A stretch of 64,000 nt of DNA from [Leptolyngbya] sp. JSC-1 (GTDB lineage Bacteria > Cyanobacteriota > Cyanobacteriia > Elainellales > Elainellaceae): positions 2,418,142 through 2,482,141 of the forward strand of contig KL662191.1 in NCBI GenBank assembly GCA_000733415.1, written 5' to 3'. Positions 35,144-42,416 of this stretch are shown piece by piece (positions within the stretch are counted from its first letter, which is position 1; the number at the start of each line of letters is the position of its first letter). The position numbers were made by a program, and so were the translations under genes. The notes beneath the pieces were generated by a model. That model made no database searches. It saw only the letters and a list, made by a program, of their open reading frames with translations, and was not told the origin of the DNA.

Positions 35144-36106
35144 GTGAGCACAATTCGGTTTGACCAAGTTTCGCTTCAGTTTCCCGGTGCTGCTCGTCCG
35201 GCAGTTGATCGCTGTAGCTGTGAAATTGCCTCGGGCAAGCTAGTCGTTATTTTGGGGCCTTCTGGCTGTGGCAAAACCACGCTGCTGAAGATGGTGAACC
35301 GCCTCTACGAACCCACTGCCGGTCAGATCTCCATCGATGGTCAAGACATTCGCCAGCTGAGAGTAACCCGGTTGCGGCAGCAGATTGGCTATGTGATTCA
35401 GCAATCTGGTCTGTTTCCCCACATGACCGTAGCCCAAAACATTGCTGTGGTGCCTAAACTGTTGGGCTGGCCTCGCGCCAAAATTCAAGCGCGGATCGAT
35501 GAACTGTTAACACTCGTGGAATTGTCGCCGCAGGAATACCGCAACCGCTACCCGGCCCAGCTCTCTGGGGGGCAACAGCAGCGGATTGGTTTAGCTAGAG
35601 CTTTGGCTGGTGATCCACAAATCATGCTGATGGACGAGCCGTTTGGGGCGATTGATGCCATTACTCGCACCACTCTGCAAGACGAAATTCTGCGGCTGCA
35701 GCGGCAGCTCCAGAAAACAATTTTGTTTGTCTCCCACGATGTAGAAGAAGCCCTGCGGCTAGCAGATTATCTGCTGATCATGCAAAAGGGGCAAATCATC
35801 CAGTACGACACACCGTTTCACGTCCTTACCAAACCCGCTAGCGAATTTGTCTATAACCTGGTAGGCGCAGATGACATGGTGCGGCAACTCGGCCTGCTGC
35901 GGGTCGAAACGGCTATGATGGCCCTGCCCTCTGACTACAGCCAAAACGGCACCCCCACCGTTGACCGCAGTGAGAGCCTGCGCCATGCCCTATCGTTGAT
36001 TCTCAAAACCGGAGCCTCTAAGCTGACGGTGTTGGATAACGGTGCCCCCATCGGCGAACTCACGCTAGAGCATATTCGCGATTCGGCTAGCCTGACGAGT
36101 GCGTAA
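35144..36106 (+). CDS. osmoprotectant ABC transporter ATP-binding protein (OpuCA-like)
   Basis: This 320-aa ABC ATPase has Walker A GPSGCGKT (38-45), the Q-loop VIQQSGLFPHM, the signature LSGGQQQR, Walker B ILMDEP, and switch His in FVSHDVEEALR. The fold past residue 235 is a short, degenerate regulatory tail with a single CBS-like element (ASKLTVLDNGAPIGEL), as in osmoprotectant importers. GTG start. It is cotranscribed with the preceding binding protein; the permease must be elsewhere. Confidence 0.9.
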   Translation: MSTIRFDQVSLQFPGAARPAVDRCSCEIASGKLVVILGPSGCGKTTLLKMVNRLYEPTAGQISIDGQDIRQLRVTRLRQQIGYVIQQSGLFPHMTVAQNIAVVPKLLGWPRAKIQARIDELLTLVELSPQEYRNRYPAQLSGGQQQRIGLARALAGDPQIMLMDEPFGAIDAITRTTLQDEILRLQRQLQKTILFVSHDVEEALRLADYLLIMQKGQIIQYDTPFHVLTKPASEFVYNLVGADDMVRQLGLLRVETAMMALPSDYSQNGTPTVDRSESLRHALSLILKTGASKLTVLDNGAPIGELTLEHIRDSASLTSA

Positions 36107-36185
36107 ATCAGCTTTGAACTTCACTTCCCCCATGGCAAAATGATTCAATTGACTTCGTTCACACTTTGGCGAGCATAGAACTATC

Positions 36186-36929
36186 ATGACGATTCATCCC
36201 TCTCTTCATCGGGCTTTGGCGCAACGCAACGCATTGAAGGTGATTAGCGGATTGACCAATTTTGATGCAGCGCGAGTTGCAGCAGTGGTGCGGGCTGCCG
36301 ACCGGGGTGGTGCCACTTTTGTCGATATTGCTGCCGATCCAGACCTGGTACGCCTGAGCAAGCAGTTGACCCAGCTGCCAATCTGTGTGTCTGCCGTAGA
36401 GCCACAGCAATTTGTGGCAGCAGTGGCGGCGGGTGCGGATTTAATTGAAATCGGGAACTTTGATGCCTTTTATGCCCAGGGCAAACGGTTTGAAGCAGCA
36501 GAAGTTTTGGAACTCACCCGCCAGACGCGAGCACTGTTGCCCAACATCATGCTTTCGGTCACCGTGCCCCATATTCTCGAACTTGACCGGCAGGTGCAGT
36601 TGGCAGAAGAGTTGGTACAGGCTGGAGCTGATCTGATCCAGACCGAAGGTGGTACAAGCAGCCAACCCACCCATGCTGGCACACTAGGACTGATCGAAAA
36701 GGCAGCGCCCACTTTAGCCGCTGCCCACGCGATTTCGCGAGCTGTGTCTGTGCCGGTCCTGTGTGCTTCTGGCCTATCGGATGTAACGGCTCCCCTGGCA
36801 ATTGCCGCCGGTGCCGCCGGGATTGGAGTTGGTTCTGCGATTAACCGGCTCAACGATGAGTTGGCAATGGTGGCGGTGGTGCGCAGCTTGGTTGAAGCAC
36901 TGGCTACCAGCGTGAAAACCGCACTGTAA
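36186..36929 (+). CDS. ycf23: DUF561 family protein (Ycf23)
   Basis: This 247-aa TIM-barrel-like protein belongs to DUF561, which includes the plastid-encoded Ycf23 of red algae. Hallmarks are KVISGLTNFDAARVAAVVRA, ADLIQTEGGTSSQ and a terminal phosphate-loop-like GAAGIGVGSAINRL. The fold suggests binding of a phosphorylated ligand, but no reaction is known. It starts at ATG 36186 and is followed by cofG after a hairpin repeat. Confidence 0.85.
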   Translation: MTIHPSLHRALAQRNALKVISGLTNFDAARVAAVVRAADRGGATFVDIAADPDLVRLSKQLTQLPICVSAVEPQQFVAAVAAGADLIEIGNFDAFYAQGKRFEAAEVLELTRQTRALLPNIMLSVTVPHILELDRQVQLAEELVQAGADLIQTEGGTSSQPTHAGTLGLIEKAAPTLAAAHAISRAVSVPVLCASGLSDVTAPLAIAAGAAGIGVGSAINRLNDELAMVAVVRSLVEALATSVKTAL

Positions 36930-36950
36930 GGTTAGTGCTGCTAGTATCTA

Positions 36951-36980
36951 TCCCCCTAACTCCCCGATGTTGGGGGGAAA
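36951..36980. repeat. C/G-run hairpin between ycf23 and cofG
   Basis: The arms TCCCCCTAAC and GTTGGGGGGA pair over nearly all ten positions, with an 8-nt loop. It looks like a small dispersed palindrome; it lies 22 nt after the ycf23 stop codon and may also end transcription. Confidence 0.6.
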
Positions 36981-37038
36981 CCTGTTCGCAGTTCTGACTT
37001 GGAGATTGAGGATAGACCTCTTTAATCACGGCAGACGC

Positions 37039-38028
37039 ATGGACCGGATTGTTACCTACAGCCCTGCCTATACACTCGTTCCAACCTACGAGTGCTTCAA
37101 TCGCTGCACCTACTGCAACTTTCGCGTGGAGCCAGGTCAGGATATCTGGATGACGCTAGAACAGGCAGAAACCATTTTGCGGCGAGTCCAGCAGCAGGGC
37201 GTGATCGAAATTTTGATCCTGAGCGGTGAGGTGCATCCACAGCATCCGCGTCGGGCCGCTTGGTTTCAGCGAATTTATAACCTATGCGCTCTGGCATTAG
37301 AGCTGGGCTGTTTGCCCCATACCAACGCCGGCATTCTCACCTATGCAGAAATGGCGCAACTGCGGCAGGTGAATGTATCAATCGGGTTAATGCTAGAGCA
37401 AATGACGCCGGCACTGCTGCAAACAGTACACCGCTACGCGCCCAGTAAAGCGCCCGCTCTGAGACAGCAACAGCTAGAGTGGGCTGGTGAGTTGGGAATT
37501 CCCTTTACTACTGGGCTACTGCTTGGCATTGGCGAAACGGCAGTAGACCGGATTGAAACCCTCCAGACGATTGCGGCAATTCATCAACGCTGGGGCCATA
37601 TTCAGGAAGTGATTTTGCAGCCCCACCGTCCCGGCAGTCAGCAAGACTGGCAGGGTGAACCATTTGACGGCGAGCAACTGATTGAAACGGTGAGACTAGC
37701 TCGGCAAATTTTGCCATCCACCATTACATTGCAAGTTCCCCCCAATTTGATGACAGCTGAGCAGGTTTTGGCTTGTTTGGCCGCAGGCGCAAGGGATTTG
37801 GGCGGCATTGGTCCTAGAGATGAGGTGAATCCCGATTATCCCCACCCCACCGACGCAGCTCTGCATCAAATTCTGCTCCATCATCAGTGGCAGCTCCGAC
37901 CACGGCTGCCCGTCTACCCCCAATACGACACCTGGCTGACACCAGAATTACAAGCGGCTGTAACCCAGTGGCGACACCGACTGCTCAGTATCCCGTCGCT
38001 GCCAGATCGGGCAGGGGTTGATAGTTGA
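37039..38028 (+). CDS. cofG: 7,8-didemethyl-8-hydroxy-5-deazariboflavin synthase, CofG subunit
   Basis: CofG is a radical SAM enzyme that joins with CofH to make F0, the deazaflavin chromophore used in cyanobacteria by photolyases. The 329-aa product has the [4Fe-4S] motif C-x3-C-x2-C (Cys19, Cys23, Cys26: YECFNRCTYCNF), the SAM-binding GEVHPQHP-like loop, and the C-terminal GGIGPRDEVNPDYPHP. I start at ATG 37039 because the frame upstream has no family resemblance. CofH is not in the window. The last 44 nt overlap the convergent cpdA 3' end. Confidence 0.92.
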   Translation: MDRIVTYSPAYTLVPTYECFNRCTYCNFRVEPGQDIWMTLEQAETILRRVQQQGVIEILILSGEVHPQHPRRAAWFQRIYNLCALALELGCLPHTNAGILTYAEMAQLRQVNVSIGLMLEQMTPALLQTVHRYAPSKAPALRQQQLEWAGELGIPFTTGLLLGIGETAVDRIETLQTIAAIHQRWGHIQEVILQPHRPGSQQDWQGEPFDGEQLIETVRLARQILPSTITLQVPPNLMTAEQVLACLAAGARDLGGIGPRDEVNPDYPHPTDAALHQILLHHQWQLRPRLPVYPQYDTWLTPELQAAVTQWRHRLLSIPSLPDRAGVDS

Positions 38029-38788
38029 CGCGCTTGACTGTCGTTGTGAATTCGCCGCTCGGGTAAAGTGACAGCAGGCGAAACCCGGGGCGCTGATCGT
38101 CGATAGCGAAATCTGTTTGTTGGGGCTTGAATTGCACGCAGGTCGAAGGGCAGCCCAGATACTGTACACCCGCCCGCGTAGCGGTAAACTCCTGATGGAT
38201 ATGGCCAAAGAGCACTAACTTAACCTGCTCATAGCGATCAAGCACGGCAAACAGCGCTTCTGGATGGCGGAGGCCAATTTGATCCATCCAGTTAGATCCA
38301 ATCGGGCAGGGCGGGTGATGTAAGGCAATTAGCGTGGGCTGGACAGGGCATTGCTGCAGTTGCTGCTCTAACCAGTCGAGAGAATCGGCTGACAGCTCAC
38401 CGTAGACCTTGCCTGTGGTCATCGAGTTGAGCAGAATAAAGTTCCAACCACCGCCCTGAAACACCTTGTCGGTAGCAATCAATGGCGTCATCAGGATTTG
38501 TGCCATCAGCGGTGGGTAGTCATGGTTTCCTGGTAGCCAGTAGGCCGGAATCTGAAGTGGCTCTAATAAATCACGCAGGCGTTCATAGGATTTGGCAGAT
38601 TCGTCTTGAGACAGGTCGCCGGTCAGCAGCAGTAGATCAGGCTTGGGCTGAATTTGGCGAACTGAATCCAATACGGTTTTGAGCGAATCTGCCGTTGATA
38701 GGCCCAACAGCTCTCGATTGGGATCGGCAAACAGATGGGTATCGGAAAGTTGAACGACCTGAAGGGGAGATAAAAGAGGCATATTCAC
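37985..38788 (-). CDS. cpdA: 3',5'-cyclic AMP phosphodiesterase CpdA-like metallophosphoesterase
   Basis: This 267-aa calcineurin-type phosphoesterase has all five family motifs: LSDTH, LLTGDLSQD, GNHD, ALHHPP and LFGHIH. This set fits the class III cyclic nucleotide phosphodiesterases (CpdA). The assignment to cAMP is from the family. A perfect CRP-type site lies 337 bp upstream of its start, in the same intergenic region, which would fit feedback between cAMP and CRP. It overlaps the cofG 3' end by 44 nt. Confidence 0.85.
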   Translation of the reverse strand: MNMPLLSPLQVVQLSDTHLFADPNRELLGLSTADSLKTVLDSVRQIQPKPDLLLLTGDLSQDESAKSYERLRDLLEPLQIPAYWLPGNHDYPPLMAQILMTPLIATDKVFQGGGWNFILLNSMTTGKVYGELSADSLDWLEQQLQQCPVQPTLIALHHPPCPIGSNWMDQIGLRHPEALFAVLDRYEQVKLVLFGHIHQEFTATRAGVQYLGCPSTCVQFKPQQTDFAIDDQRPGFRLLSLYPSGEFTTTVKRVNYQPLPDLAATGY

Positions 38789-39124
38789 TGGTGAATACTA
38801 AACATGAAGATTTTTTGAAGATGCGCTGATTCACGGCACTGGCAACTGCCACCTCAGTCCAGAATCTAGGAACCAGAATTCAGGGATTCGGCTCAAGTTG
38901 CTGCATTCATACTTCATTCAGTCTGGGCTTAACTCCGTTGGATTTACGACGGTCGGCTGTCTAGTGAGATGCGTTGCCCAAAGGGCAGGTAAGAACTTAG
39001 GTCTGGTTGGATGTAGAATCACCCCTGGTTGGGAGCAGTCGCTCTTCAATTCTCGTTACACGCGACCGCTTTTACACCATACTTGTTTCCTGATCCAGCA
39101 ACAGGAATCCAACTCAAGCTTTAA

Positions 39125-39140
39125 TGTGATCAAAATCACA
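39125..39140. promoter_or_regulatory. CRP (SyCRP1-type) binding site
   Basis: The sequence is TGTGATCAAAATCACA, identical to the core consensus TGTGA-N6-TCACA, flanked by AA and CT as in strong sites. SyCRP1 of Synechocystis binds the same consensus. It is 337 bp before the cpdA start and 218 bp before the tRNA-Ser. Confidence 0.7.
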
Positions 39141-39277
39141 CTATCGATGTGCGTTTCGCCAGGTTAGTTGGGTGAATTATTGCGTGGTCTTGAATTATGT
39201 AACCTTAGATTGCATAACGTTAAGCTACGTGAAGGCAGTGGCTCGCATCTTTGGGTAGCTCATCGAATCGCAGTGTC

Positions 39278-39309
39278 GCAGCCGCCTCTTTGCGAACGCT
39301 GCTTTTTTT
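39278..39309 (+). terminator. Rho-independent terminator without an upstream gene
   Basis: The stem GCAGC (39278-39282) and GCTGC (39298-39302), extended by an inner CGC/GCG helix, is followed by TTTTTTT (39303-39309). No coding gene on the plus strand ends here, so it may close a small RNA that begins near the CRP site. Confidence 0.55.
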
Positions 39310-39357
39310 GCTATGATGGCAGACCTGTGGCAAAATAAGCCATAGCTTAAATCCCCT

Positions 39358-39444
39358 GGAGAGATGGCCGAGTGGTTGAAGGCGCAGCACTGGAAATGCT
39401 GTTTAGGGGTAACTCTAACGAGGGTTCGAATCCCTCTCTCTCCG
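39358..39444 (+). tRNA. tRNA-Ser (GGA)
   Basis: This is a class II tRNA of 87 nt without encoded CCA. The acceptor stem is GGAGAGA (39358-39364) paired with TCTCTCC (39437-39443), discriminator G. The anticodon loop CTGGAAA gives anticodon GGA (codons UCC/UCU). The long variable arm is typical of Ser. The T arm is GAGGG-TTCGAAT-CCCTC. Confidence 0.97.
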
Positions 39445-39624
39445 TTCTTCGCTAGGCTCTTAATTTAAGCATCAGCTGACCTGACTTTCTGTTACCACCA
39501 GAAAACTAGGCTGTGTTGACTGTACTGTGATTGAACGGCCAATATCATGGCCTCGCTTGATGCTTACTATAGTCAGGCATCTGGCTTGAGCGATTTCTTC
39601 TAGAAATCAAAGCAGCGAGGCTAC

Positions 39625-39744
39625 ATTACAACGACTACCGAATTTAACGAGAATCTGAACGTCTTTGATGACGAAAAAGCACAAATCTGGATTGTTGGTA
39701 CCAGAGACCAAGCGCTGCACCAAATCAACGGATTAAGTAGGTGA
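39625..39744 (+). pseudogene. truncated copy of the small edge gene, cut by a MITE
   Basis: The frame reads TTTEFNENLNVFDDEKAQIW and then IVGTRDQALHQIN. This matches the left-edge protein (NESLTVID, then DDKAQIWIIGTRDQVIHQMN) over about 35 residues. Homology stops exactly where the MITE begins (39734), and the stop codon TGA lies inside the MITE. There is no ATG start. The missing 3' third is not found after the element, where purM begins. It is thus a dead fragment. Confidence 0.7.
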
Positions 39745-39814
39745 GCATAATTAAAAACCAGATTCAAAACCCTGCGCGGGCGGCGCAGGGTTTTGAATTC
39801 TGCCGAGGTACTTA
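39734..39814. mobile_element. MITE-like palindromic element, copy A
   Basis: The left end TAAGTAGGTGAGCATAATTA and the right end CCGAGGTACTTA are the same as in copy B (51587-51691). The core is a perfect 13-bp stem CAAAACCCTGCGC with a 5-nt loop GGGCG, a shortened form of the 20-bp stem of copy B. The right end lacks about 10 bp of the AT-rich segment seen in B. It sits between a gene fragment and the purM stop codon (39820), five bp away, and may act as terminator. Confidence 0.75.
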
Positions 39815-39819
39815 GCAAT

Positions 39820-40848
39820 TTACAAGCCGCTAAATACCAGTTCACCCGCACCGGCAATCACTTCACCGATAGCATAGGCCGGCAGTTCTTGAGCGGTGAA
39901 CCACTGAATGGTGGATTCAACCTGACTCGACGGCACCAGCAGCACATAGCCGATGCCCATATTAAAGGTATTAAACATTTCTAACGGCGCAACTGCACCG
40001 CGAGACGCCAGCCACTCAAAGACCGGCGGTATTTCCCAACGATCCACCTCAATCCGAATCGACTGATCCGCTGCCAGACAGCGCGGCAGATTCTCCGGTA
40101 GGCCGCCACCCGTGATATGGGCCATCCCGTGAATTTCCAATCCTGACCGAAGTGCCGACAGGACCGGTTTGACGTAAATCTGCGTCGGCGTCAGCAGTTC
40201 CTCAGCCAGAGTTCTGCCACCCAATTCATTGGGCCGATCCATCAACTGATGCCCAGTGAGTTCAATAATTTTGCGCACCAGGCTGTAGCCATTGCTGTGC
40301 AGTCCCGCACTCGCCAACCCCACCGCTACATCCCCTACCTGTACCGCTGAACCGTCCAAAATTTGGCTTTTTTCCACAATTCCGACACAAAAGCCCGCCA
40401 GATCATATTCACCAGGTTGATAAAATCCAGGCATTTCTGCCGTTTCGCCCCCGACCAAGGCACAGCCCGCCAGACGACAGCCGCTCGAAATTCCAGCCAC
40501 GACCTGCGTCAACTGCTCTGGCGCTAGTTTACCGGTGGCTAAATAATCTAAGAAAAACAGCGGCTCCGCTCCACAGGTCAGCACATCGTTGACGCACATG
40601 GCCACCAGATCAATTCCGACCGTATCGTGCCGGTCGGCCTGCTGCGCCAGCTTCAGTTTAGTACCAACGCCATCTGTACCCGAAACGAGGACAGGCTCTC
40701 GATAACCCGCAGGCAGCTCGACAAAGCCACTGAACCCGCCCAGCTTGCCCAGTACCTCTGGACGGTAGGTGCTTTCCACTAAACTGCGAATTTGCTGAAC
40801 GAAAGCCCGCCCCGCTTCTACATCCACCCCCGCTTGCCGATAGTCCAT
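39820..40848 (-). CDS. purM: phosphoribosylformylglycinamidine cyclo-ligase
   Basis: PurM (AIR synthase) makes aminoimidazole ribotide in purine synthesis. The 342-aa product is of normal length and shows the N-terminal GVDVEAGRAFV, the Mg-ATP region VSGTDGVGTKLKLA, VGGETAEMPGFY, and the C-terminal ITGGGLPENLPRCL. The start is ATG 40848. The MITE copy A ends 5 bp beyond the stop codon. It stands alone. Confidence 0.96.
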   Translation of the reverse strand: MDYRQAGVDVEAGRAFVQQIRSLVESTYRPEVLGKLGGFSGFVELPAGYREPVLVSGTDGVGTKLKLAQQADRHDTVGIDLVAMCVNDVLTCGAEPLFFLDYLATGKLAPEQLTQVVAGISSGCRLAGCALVGGETAEMPGFYQPGEYDLAGFCVGIVEKSQILDGSAVQVGDVAVGLASAGLHSNGYSLVRKIIELTGHQLMDRPNELGGRTLAEELLTPTQIYVKPVLSALRSGLEIHGMAHITGGGLPENLPRCLAADQSIRIEVDRWEIPPVFEWLASRGAVAPLEMFNTFNMGIGYVLLVPSSQVESTIQWFTAQELPAYAIGEVIAGAGELVFSGL

Positions 40849-41024
40849 GACACGTCCTTTTCGCCGATTTTGCGAATCTGTAACCTGTTCCGTACCTGTT
40901 TGTCAGCCGTCTGTAAACTGCCAACGAGCGTGCAATTAAGCCTCATGCTGATTGAGCATCGCGGCTAAACAGGACGTATTGTACTGGGTATTGGACTACG
41001 GCAGCGGGCGGAGTAGGGCGATTA

Positions 41025-41080
41025 CTGTTCAGGCTTAACTTTTCAGGCTTAACTGTTCAGGCTTAACTGTTCAGGCTTAA
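41025..41080. repeat. 14-bp tandem repeat, four copies
   Basis: Four copies of CTGTTCAGGCTTAA (second copy CTTTTCAGGCTTAA) end 10 bp before the stop codon of the DUF4168 gene. They lie in the spacer between two same-strand genes. Confidence 0.9.
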
Positions 41081-41090
41081 CTGCCCAGTC

Positions 41091-41654
41091 CTACTGTGGC
41101 TGCTCACCGCCGTTCAGCTCTTGCTGAATTCGTTCCCGCAGGCTAGCGTCCTGTTGGGCCAGGGTCAGAATTTGGGCAAACCGTTCGCGCGGGAGCTGCT
41201 CAGCCTGGAACACCTGGTCAAACCGTTGCCGTGTGCTTTGGCGCAATTCCTCGAGCTGGGTAGAAATGCGCTCAAACTGCTGCTGCTCCTCTTCGGATAC
41301 TTCTGGAGTGGGCTGAGCTTCCGGATTGCGCTGACTTTGCAAAATTTGACTGAACCGTTCACCACTCAACTGTTCGGCCTCAAAAATTTCGCTGGCTTGC
41401 CGCTCCGCATCTTCCTGGATGGTGCGCAATTGCTTGATGGTGCTAGCAAACTTTTCCACCTCAGATTCACTCACTTCTCGATTGGCTGGGGCTGCCGGGG
41501 CTGAATCGGGCGCTGGCTCTGCCGGAGCGGAATTTGAGGGAGCCGGACTAGCAGGAGCTGAAGATTGGGCCTGCGCTGGGGAAGCCACCATCCACAAGCC
41601 TGCACAAAGTGAACTGCCGACGAGAATTTGCTTAAACATGGAAGGTTTCTCCAT
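41091..41654 (-). CDS. DUF4168-domain secreted protein
   Basis: The 187-aa product has a signal peptide (start at MEKPSMFKQILVGSSLCAGL, cleavage near PAQAQ), a Pro/Ala-rich spacer, and then two related helical units of DUF4168: VEKFASTIKQLRTIQEDAER and FERISTQLEELRQSTRQRFD, each followed by LSGERFSQIL- or LPRERFAQIL-type motifs. I prefer ATG 41654 for GAGG upstream; frame extends 16 codons further. It is periplasmic or outer-membrane-associated; function unknown. Confidence 0.82.
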   Translation of the reverse strand: MEKPSMFKQILVGSSLCAGLWMVASPAQAQSSAPASPAPSNSAPAEPAPDSAPAAPANREVSESEVEKFASTIKQLRTIQEDAERQASEIFEAEQLSGERFSQILQSQRNPEAQPTPEVSEEEQQQFERISTQLEELRQSTRQRFDQVFQAEQLPRERFAQILTLAQQDASLRERIQQELNGGEQPQ

Positions 41655-41897
41655 CGTGACAACTGCCTCGCCAAATTTCTCAATCAAAAATTTCTTAATC
41701 AAGAATTTTTTCAGCGAAGCGTCTGGTTCAAAACCATTGATATAGTCTACTGAATTAGCCCCCTAATGAAACAAATCGCCAGGAAGGAATTCTCAATTGC
41801 CCAAAGAAAGATAATCTCTTAGTAAGCTTTATTCAGCCAACTGGGCATTCTCAGCCATATCTCGAACTCATTGGTATTGGTGAAAAATCAAGCAAGA

Positions 41898-42383
41898 ATG
41901 AGACTATTTCTGCCTAAGCGCCTGCTTCCATTCCAGAACCCCGCCAACCGCCTCACTGCTACGACCTGCCTACTTGGCTTGGGTGTAGCAGTCCCCATAG
42001 TTGCGCTCCTAGTAACAATGGCTCCAGCGACTCTAGCGCAGCGGTGCACCATCAATTGCAGTTCACGACAAATTCAGTTCACCCCCGGCGAGCGCATCCG
42101 GATTTTGATTGTGAATCGCACCTCCAGTCTGGTGCAGGTCGAGCAAGTCTACGGCACCAATCCCATCGCCCTATTACCCAGCCAAGAAGTCGAAGTCGAT
42201 CCCAACTTTGGCACCCGCCCCAACGCTTCCCTAATCATCTGGGACGAAACTCATCTGCCGCTCCGCGCTGTCCTATTCCGCCCCGAAACCAACACCCTGC
42301 GCGTCGAAATCCTTCCCGGCGGTCGCCCCCCCGGCGATCGGTCCGTCTACATCGAAAACGACGGCAAAGTCCGCATCTTCTAA
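41898..42383 (+). CDS. secreted hypothetical protein, 161 aa
   Basis: I do not recognise the family. The N-terminal 49 residues form a long signal peptide (RLTATTCLLGLGVAVPIVAL, cleavage after TLAQ). The mature part is about 112 residues, beta-rich, with two Cys close together (RCTINCSS) and strands such as FTPGERIRILIVNRTSSLVQ. It ends NDGKVRIF. A TTG at 41871 could add nine residues. recJ starts 33 bp downstream after a C-rich spacer, so the two are probably cotranscribed. Confidence 0.7.
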   Translation: MRLFLPKRLLPFQNPANRLTATTCLLGLGVAVPIVALLVTMAPATLAQRCTINCSSRQIQFTPGERIRILIVNRTSSLVQVEQVYGTNPIALLPSQEVEVDPNFGTRPNASLIIWDETHLPLRAVLFRPETNTLRVEILPGGRPPGDRSVYIENDGKVRIF

Positions 42384-42416
42384 CCCCACTCCCCACCCCC
42401 CACTCCCCACCCTCCC

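Larger units (their letters stand above)
38789..39357. other. 569-bp intergenic region with CRP site and terminator
   Basis: It holds a perfect CRP-type dyad (39125-39140) and a hairpin with seven T (39278-39309). No plausible ORF is present; the 89-codon frame at 38898-39167 is not convincing. It also carries the tRNA-Ser promoter and the cpdA promoter. Confidence 0.5.

Noticed and set aside
38898..39167. 89-codon frame in the cpdA to tRNA-Ser gap
   Set aside because: It runs through the CRP site and has no protein-like pattern.
10159..41080. CRISPR arrays suggested by the repeat blocks
   Set aside because: The repeats are adjacent without spacers and only 12-17 bp long; no cas gene is present.
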